Under the pieces are notes generated by a model. The model saw nothing but the letters and a program-made list of their open reading frames with translations. It made no database searches and was not told the origin of the DNA. Of a stretch of 64,000 nt of DNA, positions 52,969-61,917 are shown piece by piece. The DNA comes from Vicingaceae bacterium (lineage in GTDB: Bacteria > Bacteroidota > Bacteroidia > Flavobacteriales_E > Vicingaceae): positions 1 to 64,000 of the forward strand of contig JAHYJH010000004.1 in NCBI GenBank assembly GCA_019429185.1, written 5' to 3'. Each line of letters opens with the position of its first letter. Positions within the stretch are counted from its first letter, which is position 1. The position numbers were made by a program, and so were the translations under genes.

Positions 52969-54474
52969 TTATTCAGGATATATTTCACTGTATTTCATCA
53001 CCTTTGTTTCCGAAACCCTTCTGTTGATGTGTATTCTGGTTAATTCTTCGGGTTTTGATAATCCAGAAGCTGCTAATAATTCAACAAAACTTTTAACGGT
53101 TTCTCTGTGAAAATTTGTTACTCTTACCGATTTATCTGCGACATTTAATCCTTTCATTAAACTTTTATTTTGAGTAGCAACACCAACTGGACACGTGTTT
53201 GTATTGCATTGTAAAGCTTGAATACAACCTACTGCCATCATCATGGCTCTGGCACTGTTGCACATATCTGCCCCTAAAGCGATAACTCTGGCTATATGAA
53301 AGCCTGTAAATATTTTTCCTGAGGCAATTACTTTTATATCTTTTTTTAAGTCGTATTTTTTAAGTGTGTCAACAACAAATGCTAATCCATCTCTAAGTGG
53401 CATTCCCAACGAGTTTGAAAACTCTACTGGAGCAGCTCCAGTACCACCCTCACCTCCATCAACAGTGATAAAATCGGGTTTAATTCCTGTTTTTAGCATG
53501 GCTTCACAAAAGTCGATAAATTCTTGTTTTTTACCAACGCACAACTTGAATCCAACTGGTTTTCCGCCAGATAAATCTCTTAATTGTTTAATAAATTGCA
53601 TTAATCCTTCGGCATTATTAAAAGAAGTATGTCCTGGAGGAGAATGAACATCCGTAAAAGGTTTCACGTGTCTAATGGTAGCAATTTCTTCGGTATTTTT
53701 ACTTGCAGGTAAAATTCCCCCATGCCCTGGTTTTGCTCCTTGCGATAGTTTAATTTCTATCATTTTCACATTTTCTAAAGCAGCATTTTTTTGAAATGTA
53801 TCTGCACAAAAATTGCCTTGCTCATCTCTACAACCGAAATAACCAGTGCCTACTTGCCAAATTAAATCCCCACCTGGTTTTTTATGGTAAGGACTAATTC
53901 CTCCTTCGCCAGTGTTGTGGGCAAACCCACCCATTTTTGCACCAGTATTCATTGCTAAGACAGCATTTTGGCTCAATGCACCGAAACTCATGGCTGAGAT
54001 ATTTAAAATACTAGCCGAGTAAGGTTGTTTACAATCTTTTCCTCCAATCAACACTCTTGGCGAGGTGTCTAAATCATGTCCGTTCTTTGCATACACAGAA
54101 TGATCCATCCACTCATAGCCATTTTGATAAACATTTATTCGTGTTCCAAAAGGAGTAGTATCGTTTACATTCTTTGCACGTTGATAAATTAATGACCTAA
54201 AAATTCTATTGATGGGAGTTCCTTCGGTATCTGTTTCAACAAAATATTGCATAATTTCCGGACGCACTTTTTCTAGTATGTATCTGAAATGTCCTAAAAC
54301 CGGAAAATTTCTTTTGATGGTGTGCTTGGTTTGTAGTACATCAGAATAACCTAATAAAATGATAGGTCCGAAAAAAATAAAACTCCATAAAATGGGTTTC
54401 CAAATTAATGACAACCCTAAAATTGAGGCAATTATAATTACTGATACTAGGATAAATGTTTCTCTTACTTTCAT
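52969..54474 (-). CDS. FMN-binding glutamate-synthase-like protein
   Basis: 501 residues. Two N-terminal hydrophobic helices (about 5-45) are followed by a GltB-type FMN/Fe-S barrel. Motifs include SAMSFGALSQNAVLAMNTGA, NTGEGGISPYH, DGGEGGTGAAP (about residue 340), SARAMMMAVGCIQALQCNTN and TCPVGVATQ. It lacks the glutaminase domain of GltB, so it belongs to the stand-alone 'FMN-binding glutamate synthase family', whose substrate is unsettled. The A/T-rich leader AATAAATATAAACAC resembles that of the 91-bp element. Confidence 0.87.
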   Translation of the reverse strand: MKVRETFILVSVIIIASILGLSLIWKPILWSFIFFGPIILLGYSDVLQTKHTIKRNFPVLGHFRYILEKVRPEIMQYFVETDTEGTPINRIFRSLIYQRAKNVNDTTPFGTRINVYQNGYEWMDHSVYAKNGHDLDTSPRVLIGGKDCKQPYSASILNISAMSFGALSQNAVLAMNTGAKMGGFAHNTGEGGISPYHKKPGGDLIWQVGTGYFGCRDEQGNFCADTFQKNAALENVKMIEIKLSQGAKPGHGGILPASKNTEEIATIRHVKPFTDVHSPPGHTSFNNAEGLMQFIKQLRDLSGGKPVGFKLCVGKKQEFIDFCEAMLKTGIKPDFITVDGGEGGTGAAPVEFSNSLGMPLRDGLAFVVDTLKKYDLKKDIKVIASGKIFTGFHIARVIALGADMCNSARAMMMAVGCIQALQCNTNTCPVGVATQNKSLMKGLNVADKSVRVTNFHRETVKSFVELLAASGLSKPEELTRIHINRRVSETKVMKYSEIYPE

Positions 54475-54504
54475 GTGTTTATATTTATTGTTTTTTAAAT
54501 TGGT

Positions 54505-54818
54505 AATTAGTGTCTGTCCATAATGTATTACTTTTTACAATTAAGTTCTCAATCTTCAGTCAACAGTTGGCAAAAAACAACACTTTGCAACAGCTTTTGC
54601 TAACTGAAGACAAAGACACACCCATGCTCATCGCTATCGTCATTGCAAGGCACGAAGCACCACGGAGTAGCATCAATCCCTAAATTTACAATAAAAAAGC
54701 ATTGATAATCTGTCCTTCGATTAGACAGATTGCTTCAGCTCCAACACTCAACCCAAACGCTTGGGCTTCGCAATGACGTTCTTCATCGGATTTCCGACTT
54801 TAAAGACAGCCTCTAATT
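54505..54818. mobile_element. MITE-like element 1 (about 314 bp)
   Basis: It starts AATTAGTGTCTGTC (54505-54518) and ends GACAGCCTCTAATT (54805-54818), an imperfect inverted pair. It contains CGTCATTGC (54638-54646) and GCAATGACG (54771-54779), the ends of a widespread REP-like palindrome. A large imperfect hairpin lies at 54551-54611. No coding capacity is seen. It shares AATT with element 2 to the right. Confidence 0.65.
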
Positions 54819-54970
54819 AGTGTCTGTCCATTTAGTCGAGAGGCTGAACTGTAAAGTTCAAATTCGAGGCTTTCGAAGTTTTGAAAATCAGGAGCCCCGA
54901 TAGCTATCGGGATAACTGTTTCAAAAACGAGAATAACGAAGAAGTTGGACTTTACAGACAGACTCTAATT
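54815..54970. mobile_element. MITE-like element 2 (about 156 bp)
   Basis: The ends are AATTAGTGTCTGTC (54815-54828) and GACAGACTCTAATT (54957-54970). Inside are CTGTAAAGTTCAA and TTGGACTTTACAG as a second inverted pair, and in the centre the perfect palindrome CCCGATAGCTATCGGG. CGAGGCTTTCGA and GAGAATAACGAAG are shared with the element inside the peroxiredoxin-like gene (12962-13128). It is a foldback element without genes. Confidence 0.7.
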
Positions 54971-54987
54971 AAATATCGGTTAACACG

Positions 54988-56373
54988 CTATAAAGCATTA
55001 CTTTTAATTACCATTAATTTTTCTCTCGTCATTTCGTGCATGGTATAAGGAATTCCTCCCATACCAATTCCAGAAGCATCTCTTCCTCCAAAAGGCATCC
55101 AATCTACTCTAAAAGCGGTGTGATCATTTACCATCACCGCAGTTGCATTTAGTTTTTTTACGGTATCTAACGCAATATCAATGTTTTTTGTAAAAACGGC
55201 TGCCTGAAAATGCACCTCTAAACTGTTGGCAATTTCTATTGCTTTTTCTCTATCCGAGTAAGCATAAATACAAACTACGGGTCCAAAAATTTCGTGAGTA
55301 GAAACGGTTGCATCTAAAGGAGGATTTAATAAAACGGTTGGTTCATAACAAGTTTCAGAAATTCGCTTTCCACCACACAAAACAGTAGTACCTTTTGCTA
55401 TGGCTTCATTTACCCATTTCTCAACTCTATCTACTTCACTTGGTGTGATAAGTGGGCCAACTTCTGTTTTTTCGTCAAGCGGATTTCCTACAATAAGTTT
55501 TTTAGCTAAAGTGGCTAATTCGTTAGCCACTTTATCGCAAATTGATTGATGCACAAAAACACGTTGCACCGAAACGCAAACCTGTCCCGCATGATAAAAA
55601 CCACCTTTTAATAACGAAGGAATTAATTCGTTTAAATCGGCATCTTGTTCAACAATAACAGGAGCAACTCCACCATGCTCTAATGCACACCTTGTGCCAG
55701 GCGAAAGTTGTGATTTTAGTTTCCAACCAACTGCTGCAGAACCTATAAACGAAAAATAATTAACTCTTTTATCGGTTACTAAAAATGTAGCTGCTTCCCT
55801 ATCGCAAATACTGGCTTGGCACCAACCATCGGGCAAACCGGCTTGTTTTAAAATTTCAATAAAATTTAAGCACGAAAGAGGCGTTGTTGAGGCTGGTTTT
55901 ATGATAACAGGGCAACCTGATGCTATGGCTGTAACCGTTTGATGTATGGTTAAATTTAAGGGGTGATTAAATGCACTTACCGAAACAACTACACCAATCG
56001 GTTCTCTGGAAACAAAAGCCATTCTGTTTTCTGATGCCTTTGTTAAACTCATTGGTATTTGTTCGCCTTTTAATTGTGAAATGTGTTCGGCAGCTAATTT
56101 TACACCATTTATTGCTCTTAACACTTCAACTTTTGAATCCATATAAGGTTTTCCACCTTCTTGAGCAGCAATTTTGGTAAGCTTTTCTACTTGCGATTTC
56201 ATTATTTCAGCTGTTTTTTCTAAAATTTCGATGCGTTGATAGGCAGGCAACCAATTGGATTGATGTTGAAAAAGAGCATAAGCCGTTTGTAATTGTTTTT
56301 CAACTTCTGCTTTGCCAATTAAGGGAAGCTCTTTTATTAAACTTTGATCGAATGGGGAAAATACTTTTAACAT
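54988..56373 (-). CDS. NAD(P)-dependent aldehyde dehydrogenase
   Basis: 461 residues. VSAFNHPLNLTIHQ holds the oxyanion Asn, ALEHGGVAP the general base Glu (about residue 231), GQVCVSVQR the catalytic Cys (about 264) and HEIFGPVVCIYAYSD the cofactor motif. It oxidises an aldehyde to an acid or acyl product; the substrate cannot be read from motifs. It lies 25 nt after the acetolactate-synthase-like gene on the same strand, so a joint pathway (for example decarboxylation followed by oxidation) is plausible but inferred. Confidence 0.9.
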   Translation of the reverse strand: MLKVFSPFDQSLIKELPLIGKAEVEKQLQTAYALFQHQSNWLPAYQRIEILEKTAEIMKSQVEKLTKIAAQEGGKPYMDSKVEVLRAINGVKLAAEHISQLKGEQIPMSLTKASENRMAFVSREPIGVVVSVSAFNHPLNLTIHQTVTAIASGCPVIIKPASTTPLSCLNFIEILKQAGLPDGWCQASICDREAATFLVTDKRVNYFSFIGSAAVGWKLKSQLSPGTRCALEHGGVAPVIVEQDADLNELIPSLLKGGFYHAGQVCVSVQRVFVHQSICDKVANELATLAKKLIVGNPLDEKTEVGPLITPSEVDRVEKWVNEAIAKGTTVLCGGKRISETCYEPTVLLNPPLDATVSTHEIFGPVVCIYAYSDREKAIEIANSLEVHFQAAVFTKNIDIALDTVKKLNATAVMVNDHTAFRVDWMPFGGRDASGIGMGGIPYTMHEMTREKLMVIKSNAL

Positions 56374-56398
56374 AATTAGAGATTAGAGATTAGACTAT

Positions 56399-58039
56399 TT
56401 ACAAAATACACGATTTTTCTTTTAATAACACATTTAAAATGGAATGATTTAACGAATAATCAACAGCTAAATCAATAACATGAACGCCATCAGCATTAAG
56501 GCATTTTTCTAATGTATTTCTAAAATCTTCATCGGAAGTTGGTCGATGAGCATAAGCACCATAACTTTCGGCATATTTCACAAAATCAGGATTGGCATAA
56601 TCCAACCCAAAATTATCAAAACCCATTCCTTCTTGTTTCCATTTTATCATTCCGTAAGCACCATCGTTTAAGATAATAACTACTAAATTTAATTTTAAAC
56701 GAACAGCTGTTTCTAGTTCTTGCGAGTTCATCATAAAACCACCATCACCGCAAACAGCAATTACTTTTCGATTTGGATTGATTAGTTTAGCCAACATTGC
56801 GGAAGGTAATCCTGCTCCCATAGTAGCTAAAGCGTTATCCAACAGCAGTGAGTTTCGATTGTAGCATTTGTAATTTCGGGCAAACCAAATTTTATAAACA
56901 CCATTATCAAGCGTAACTATTCCATCTTCGGGTAGTTGATTTCTTACTATGTTTACTAATCGCTGAGGCAATAAAGGAAAACGGGTATCTTCAAAATATT
57001 TTGTAAGATGTATATTTACTTCGTTTTTTATGCGTTCAAAATAAGAAAAATCCCAATTTGATTTGTTTTTAATGCTGTTTGCAATGTTTTCTACCGAAGT
57101 ATCAATATCTCCAACTACATTGAGTTGTGGAAAATAAACAGCATCAACCTGAGCAGGAAAATAATTTACGTGTATTACTTTTGTTCCACTGTGTTCCATA
57201 AAAAAGGGTGGTTTTTCAATCACATCGTGACCAACATTTATAATTAAATCGGCTCGGTTTATCGCACAATGCAAAAAGTCGTTATCCGAAAGTGCTGCTG
57301 TACCTAAGTATAGTGGATGACGCTCATCAACGACTCCTTTTCCCATTTGGGTATTAAAAAATGGAATTTCTAATTTGTTCACAAAATCGGTTAGGGCTTT
57401 ACTTGTGTTTTTTCGGTTAGCACCAGCACCAATAAGTAATAAAGGCATTTTTGCATTTTCTATCATTTCAACTGCTTGTTGAATAACAACCTCTCCGGCA
57501 TTTGGTCGCCTACTGCCAACAGCTTCAAAAACTTGTTCGGAGCATTGTTCATTTGCAATATCTTCGGGGAGTTCTAAATGGACTGCCCCTGGTCTTTCGT
57601 CTATTGCTAAACGAAATGCCTCTCTAACCAATGAGGCAATGTTGTTGGCATTAACAATTTGCTTGGTAAATTTGGTTATAGGTCGCATTAAATCAACAAT
57701 ATTCACAATTTGAAATTGCCCTTGTTTACTTTTTTTAATAGGTTTTTGCCCTGTAATCATTAACATAGGCATTGCTCCAAGCTGAGCATAAGCAGCGGGG
57801 GTAACAAAGTTTGTTGCTCCAGGCCCTAAGGTTGCAATGCAAACACCTGGTTTCCCTGTTAATCTGCCATAGGTTGCTGCCATAAAACCAGCTCCCTGCT
57901 CGTGCCGAGTAAGAACTAATTTTATAGAGGAATTTCGTAACGAATCTAAAAAATCTAAATTTTCTTCTCCGGGTACGCCAAAAATGTATTCAACGCCTTC
58001 GTTTTCGAGTGCTTTTACAAATAAATCTGATGCTTTCAT
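56399..58039 (-). CDS. Thiamine-diphosphate-dependent enzyme, acetolactate-synthase large-subunit-like
   Basis: 546 residues in the PYR-central-PP layout. FGVPGEENLDFLDSL and LTRHEQGAGFMAA (catalytic Glu about residue 48) are in the PYR domain, and CGDGGFMMNSQELETAVRL (about 426, GDG-x-N ThDP motif) in the PP domain. It resembles catabolic acetolactate synthase, which joins two pyruvates. Related decarboxylases or ligases are possible, and no regulatory small subunit is nearby. It is preceded by three tandem 91-bp leader units and a 24-codon ORF, which may control it. Confidence 0.85.
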   Translation of the reverse strand: MKASDLFVKALENEGVEYIFGVPGEENLDFLDSLRNSSIKLVLTRHEQGAGFMAATYGRLTGKPGVCIATLGPGATNFVTPAAYAQLGAMPMLMITGQKPIKKSKQGQFQIVNIVDLMRPITKFTKQIVNANNIASLVREAFRLAIDERPGAVHLELPEDIANEQCSEQVFEAVGSRRPNAGEVVIQQAVEMIENAKMPLLLIGAGANRKNTSKALTDFVNKLEIPFFNTQMGKGVVDERHPLYLGTAALSDNDFLHCAINRADLIINVGHDVIEKPPFFMEHSGTKVIHVNYFPAQVDAVYFPQLNVVGDIDTSVENIANSIKNKSNWDFSYFERIKNEVNIHLTKYFEDTRFPLLPQRLVNIVRNQLPEDGIVTLDNGVYKIWFARNYKCYNRNSLLLDNALATMGAGLPSAMLAKLINPNRKVIAVCGDGGFMMNSQELETAVRLKLNLVVIILNDGAYGMIKWKQEGMGFDNFGLDYANPDFVKYAESYGAYAHRPTSDEDFRNTLEKCLNADGVHVIDLAVDYSLNHSILNVLLKEKSCIL

Positions 58040-58063
58040 AGTTTTTTAAGTTCTTTTTTTAAA

Positions 58064-58138
58064 TTAAATATATATACCGAAACCAAATAGCTTTTCGGAA
58101 AATAAATGTATTTTGGTTACGAGTCCCGAAAGTTTCAT
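58064..58138 (-). CDS. 24-codon ORF between the leader triplet and the ThDP enzyme
   Basis: An ORF starting MKLSGLVTKIHLFSEKLFG begins at the ATG that ends the third leader unit and stops 24 nt before the ThDP enzyme ATG. Its sequence differs from the 26-codon leader ORFs apart from the first MK. It could be a last leader peptide or simply an open stretch. No ribosome-binding evidence beyond the shared AATAAATATAAACAG leader. Confidence 0.3.
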   Translation of the reverse strand: MKLSGLVTKIHLFSEKLFGFGIYI

Positions 58139-58148
58139 CTGTTTATAT

Positions 58149-58229
58149 TTATTTTATTAAATCGGTCAGATGGAAGTCGCCTATAATCATACTCCTGTGT
58201 GTTAGACTTTTAAACATGGCTCGTTTCAT
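58149..58229 (-). CDS. 26-codon leader ORF, unit next to the ThDP enzyme
   Basis: Begins MKRAMFKSLTHRSMIIGDF and ends DLIK; its stop codon is 10 nt before the next ATG. It differs from its two tandem neighbours by one residue (Met for Ile) plus a silent change. Function unknown; see the leader element. Confidence 0.4.
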   Translation of the reverse strand: MKRAMFKSLTHRSMIIGDFHLTDLIK

Positions 58230-58239
58230 CTGTTTATAT

Positions 58240-58320
58240 TTATTTTATTAAATCGGTCAGATGGAAGTCGCCTATAATAATACTCCTGTGTGTTAGGCTT
58301 TTAAACATGGCTCGTTTCAT
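58240..58320 (-). CDS. 26-codon leader ORF, middle unit
   Basis: Begins MKRAMFKSLTHRSIIIGDF and ends DLIK. It appears identical to the ORF of the first unit (58331-58411). Stop-to-start spacing to the next ORF is 10 nt. Confidence 0.4.
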   Translation of the reverse strand: MKRAMFKSLTHRSIIIGDFHLTDLIK

Positions 58321-58330
58321 CTGTTTATAT

Positions 58331-58411
58331 TTATTTTATTAAATCGGTCAGATGGAAGTCGCCTATAATAATACTCCTGTGTGTTAGGCTTTTAAACATG
58401 GCTCGTTTCAT
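58331..58411 (-). CDS. 26-codon leader ORF, promoter-proximal unit
   Basis: Begins MKRAMFKSLTHRSIIIGDF and ends DLIK. It is the first ORF of the triplet in the sense direction. Upstream (58412-58440, minus sense) is AT-rich and I see no certain TAnnTTTG box on that strand. Confidence 0.4.
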   Translation of the reverse strand: MKRAMFKSLTHRSIIIGDFHLTDLIK

Positions 58412-58496
58412 TTTATTTAATATGCTTTTCCTAAAAGTCGATTATTAAACTTAAAACTGACAACTTGTAAGGATTTATTGTTTTTACGACTAATCG

Positions 58497-58504
58497 TATA
58501 TTTG
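58497..58504 (+). promoter_or_regulatory. TAnnTTTG -7 element before the barrel gene
   Basis: TATATTTG on the plus strand, 63 nt before the ATG at 58568, with TTG at 58478-58480 in the range expected for the -33 element. Confidence 0.45.
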
Positions 58505-58567
58505 GTAAATATATCAATTTATACAGAAATAAAGTCTTTTATTCTAACCTTACGTGTTTAATTAATA

Positions 58568-59461
58568 ATGAAGCAATTTTTTTTAGTAGTAATATTTTGG
58601 AGTGTATCTTTTTATGGGTTTACTCAAATAGATACTTCACAAAGTAATTTACAAAAATTTACACCATCACAATTAATTAAAGACCAAAATTGGGATGTTA
58701 AAATTTTTAATAGCCTTTATACACAAAACAAACGTGAAGATAACGGTAAAATAATAAATGAACCTCGCTCTAATTTTTTCACAACAACTTTTGAGGTATT
58801 TACTGGAGTTTCTAAAAAATCAACAGCTAATTTAGGGTTTATTTTCAATTTTAAATCGAATACGATTAATGAAAATCGTTGGAGTCCGCTTAAATTTATT
58901 GATAACAAAAGTAATTCGGCAAGAGCATTAACAAGTGTTGGTATTAGTTTAAAATGGCGACCTAACAAGAATTCCAAAAACTTCACCATTCAATCTAGTT
59001 TTTTTGCGCCAATATTTGAAGATCAACCACGCTTTTTTTTAGATAAGAGAAGTTATGTAATCGAAAACCGACTTTTTTATGACAAGACTTTTCCGGGTAG
59101 AAAATTTCAGTTATTTACAGAAATTGATTTTGCTTATAATTTTGGCGGAAAAGCTAAAGATGCAACTCAATTTCAGAATGTTGGAGAGCGTTATGCGAAC
59201 AATAGTTTAGGGATTCCTGTAAGTGCTTTTTTAAGTTATTTCATCACTTCAAAATACACGGCTTTAATTTATCTTCAACATTTTGAGTTAGTAGATTTAG
59301 GAAATAATTTTTCTCAGGGTTATAGTTTAGCTGGCTTAGGATTTAAAATGCAACTGTTTGATAATGTTACCATAGAAATGTCCTATTCCTATTTTTTTCA
59401 AGCCAGAGGAGCTGGTTTGGGCGAATCGTACAATTTTGGTGTAAGGTATTTACTAATTTAA
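58568..59461 (+). CDS. Putative outer-membrane beta-barrel protein, unknown function
   Basis: 297 residues. The signal peptide is MKQFFLVVIFWSVSFYGFTQ. The mature part alternates hydrophobic and polar residues in strands (FFTTTFEVFTGVSKKSTANL, RKFQLFTEIDFAYNFGGKA, VTIEMSYSYFFQARGAGLGE) and ends YNFGVRYLLI, like a small barrel. No family is recognised with certainty; it is of the kind often labelled transporter or hypothetical. It is transcribed away from the ThDP enzyme operon and has no partner gene close by. Confidence 0.6.
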   Translation: MKQFFLVVIFWSVSFYGFTQIDTSQSNLQKFTPSQLIKDQNWDVKIFNSLYTQNKREDNGKIINEPRSNFFTTTFEVFTGVSKKSTANLGFIFNFKSNTINENRWSPLKFIDNKSNSARALTSVGISLKWRPNKNSKNFTIQSSFFAPIFEDQPRFFLDKRSYVIENRLFYDKTFPGRKFQLFTEIDFAYNFGGKAKDATQFQNVGERYANNSLGIPVSAFLSYFITSKYTALIYLQHFELVDLGNNFSQGYSLAGLGFKMQLFDNVTIEMSYSYFFQARGAGLGESYNFGVRYLLI

Positions 59462-59652
59462 AATTTGGTTGCTTTGATAATTTGTTACTCCTATATAACT
59501 AATTTTTAATTTACTTGTCATCAATATTTTACAAATATTTATGTAGAAAATTTAAAGGCTCACGCGCACCCTTAATCCCTAAAGGGAGCCTACGCACGTG
59601 GTGGTGTTAGTGCTTGGTATAACACTCACTGAATACAAGCAACTTCTGTTTT

Positions 59653-59937
59653 TTAATTTAATGACATTTGTTTTCTGGTATTCATATTATCTTTAACTAC
59701 TCTCCATAATTCTCCATACCATAGGTACTTATCTTCTTCTATAATAGGAAATAATTCTTCTACTTTTATAAGCCAATCAATATCAGCTCCAGCATATTCA
59801 GTTTCATTATCTGGCTCATCTAATAAAACATCTAACTTCTTACGATTCTCTTCAGACATATCAAAAATATCAGCCAACTGCATATAAATATGACCAGTAT
59901 TTGTCTGACGCATATATTGTTCTTTTAATAACTTCAT
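59653..59937 (-). CDS. Small acidic protein of unknown function
   Basis: 94 residues, rich in Glu, Asp and Leu (DMSEENRKKLDVLLDEPDNE, VEELFPIIEEDKYLWYGELW). No signal peptide or membrane segment. I do not recognise a family. The ATG at 59935-59937 is followed by a uniform coding pattern, which supports a real gene. The 191-bp gap to its right neighbour (59462-59652) has only short palindromes (CCCTaaAGGG, GTGTTA/TAACAC). Confidence 0.5.
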   Translation of the reverse strand: MKLLKEQYMRQTNTGHIYMQLADIFDMSEENRKKLDVLLDEPDNETEYAGADIDWLIKVEELFPIIEEDKYLWYGELWRVVKDNMNTRKQMSLN

Positions 59938-60005
59938 TTCATTAGAATTATAATATGAAAATTTAACATATTAACATATGTTAAAAAAGTTTAATTTAAT
60001 AATAA

Positions 60006-60046
60006 TTTTCTTTGCCTTTGTTTGTGTCTTCACAAACAAAAGAAAA
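60006..60046 (-). terminator. Hairpin downstream of the interrupted SpoIIE gene
   Basis: TTTGTTTGTG (60017-60026) and CACAAACAAA (60031-60040) form a perfect 10-bp stem with loop TCTT, extended by TTTTC/GAAAA flanks. It lies about 125 nt beyond the last in-frame stop (60169) on the minus strand and before the 94-codon gene. The intervening DNA (60047-60168) shows no gene. Confidence 0.55.
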
Positions 60047-60168
60047 TATCAATTCTATTTTTTATAATTTTTTGTTCTTCTACTACATACAAACCTCAAA
60101 AGTAATAATTATTTTGACTTTGTAGTTTTTAAGCCCGAGTTGCCATCACTCTTTGCTAACGCTTCAAA

Positions 60169-61917
60169 TTACGTGCAGTGGGGGTTTTTAAAACCCATTA
60201 CTAATACATCATCAATTTGTTCTTCATTTCCTCTATAACTTTCAAAGTTTTCATCTTATAAATCTTTTTGATACTTAAATTCTATTTTTGAAAGTTCTAA
60301 TAAATATTCTCTAAATCTTTTAGATCCAAATTTTTTACCAGCTTCTCCTCCAAACTGATCAATATAACCATCAGATGTCATATATAATAAATCATTATTT
60401 TTTTTCATATCAAAAGTAATAACATCATTTTCAGGTTTAAAAACTTCTATGTTTCCTTCTCTTACAAAAAACAAGGGTCTTTTTATTCCATAAAATTCAA
60501 CATTATTATCTTTAATAGATATAATACTTAATTCTAAAGAATCTCTTCTTCCAATTTCAGACATTTTATTATCAATACTAATACTAACATAATCAATAAT
60601 ACTTTTTAAATCATTATATTTTGATAAACCTTCAGTTAATAATTGAGAACATAACATTGATAATAATGCTCCTGGAACTCCATGTCCTGTACAATCAGCT
60701 GTAACATATAATTTTCTACCATTTTTTTCTCCTGTCCAATAAAAATCTCCACTAACAATATCTTTTGGTTTAAATAATGTAAATACATTTTCATCTTCTA
60801 TTATAGGTAAAATTGATTCTTGTATACCTTTAGAATAATTTATACTATCATTTATTTCTGTATTTTTATGATTTAATTCTTTGTATAAAATATCTTTATC
60901 TTCTTTTTCTTTTTTAATTTTAAAATATAATTTAGTAACAACTCCTATAAATAATATAAAAATAATTGATAATATAATAAATCCTATATTAATTAACCTT
61001 CTTTTTTCCATCTCTTTTTTAATAGCATCTATTTTCATTTCTTTTTCTAATTTTCTATTAATTAAAATACTTTGATATTGATTTCCATCAGATTGTTTAA
61101 CACGTAAATTTGAAGAATATAAATTAATATAATGATATATAGAATCTATATTATTTTTTAATTTATAATATTCTATCATTTTAGCTAGATAATCTGAATT
61201 ATCTTTAAAACTAAATTTATCTAATTATTCTTTAAATTTTACAAGATTATTATTTTCAAAATATAATTCTGTTGCCATATAATATATTCCATATATATGA
61301 TGTTTTTCTATATATTTTGATGAACATTTAAATTTTATATTATTATTATTAATATCTTTTAAATATTTATTTCTATTTTCTTCAGTTTCACACATTATAA
61401 TGTTTATAATATATAAATAAAAATAAGAATAATATCCAAATTCTTCATTTAATTCATTTAATTCTCTTTCTCCTTTTTCTCTATCATTATTAAGTTCTAA
61501 TAAATTTTGATATACTCTAATAAGTTTTTTAATTTTTTGTTTTTCTTTAGAATTTAAATCCATATCGTCTACCATACTATATAATCCATAATAATCTATC
61601 CCTCCTGATGAATTTGAAAATATATGATTAAATATTGCTTCTTTTTGATATTCTGAATTTAAAGATTTCGACATTTTCAATAATTTAATACTAATGTCTT
61701 CAACTTCTACACAACTTGAAAAATGATAATACATATTAAATTTCATTTCTAAATTTATAGTATCATCTTCAATATCTTTTAAATTAGATAAAAAATATGT
61801 AGAAAATCCTTTATTATCATTAACATCAAAAAGAGAATCTAATTTTTTATAATGATCATTTACATTAGAATATACTAATGTTGGAATGATTGCGAGTATT
61901 AAAATTAATTTTTTCAT
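60169..61917 (-). pseudogene. SpoIIE-type phosphatase with N-terminal sensor, interrupted by two in-frame TAA codons
   Basis: A single frame of 582 codons runs from ATG 61915-61917 to TAA 60169-60171 with no frameshift. It is cut by TAA at 61225-61227 (between KFKE and LDKF) and at 60256-60258 (between QKDL and DENF). It encodes a signal peptide (MKKLILILAIIPTLVYS), a helical TPR-like region, a membrane helix (FIILSIIFILFIGVV) and a SpoIIE domain: IVSGDFYW, DCTGHGVPGA, SDGYIDQFGGE, EEQIDDVLVMGF. The last motif is only reached after the second TAA. The gene is strikingly AT-rich with many ATA and TTA codons. Its ATG overlaps the stop of the DUF2779 gene (ATGA). Confidence 0.8.

Larger units (their letters stand above)
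58139..58411 (-). repeat. Three exact-length tandem copies of the 91-bp leader element
   Basis: Units lie at 58139-58229, 58230-58320 and 58321-58411. The last two appear identical and the first has a few changes. In the sense (minus) direction each unit begins ATGAAACGAGCCATGTTTAA, contains ACACAGGAGTATTATTATAG and GACTTCCATCTGACC, and ends TAAATATAAACAG. Each has CATCTG and, across the junction, CAGATG that includes the next ATG. Homologous single copies occur at 11711-11801 and, diverged, at 21984-22094. Confidence 0.9.

Noticed and set aside
59560-59650. Possible integron attC-like or REP-like site
   Set aside because: Short palindromes are present (CCCTaaAGGG, GTGTTA/TAACAC) but the attC core pattern is not satisfied and no integrase is in the window.
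60169-61917. Reassignment of TAA to a sense codon
   Set aside because: Many other genes in the window end in TAA, and this gene also uses CAA for Gln, so a local nonsense or readthrough explanation is simpler.
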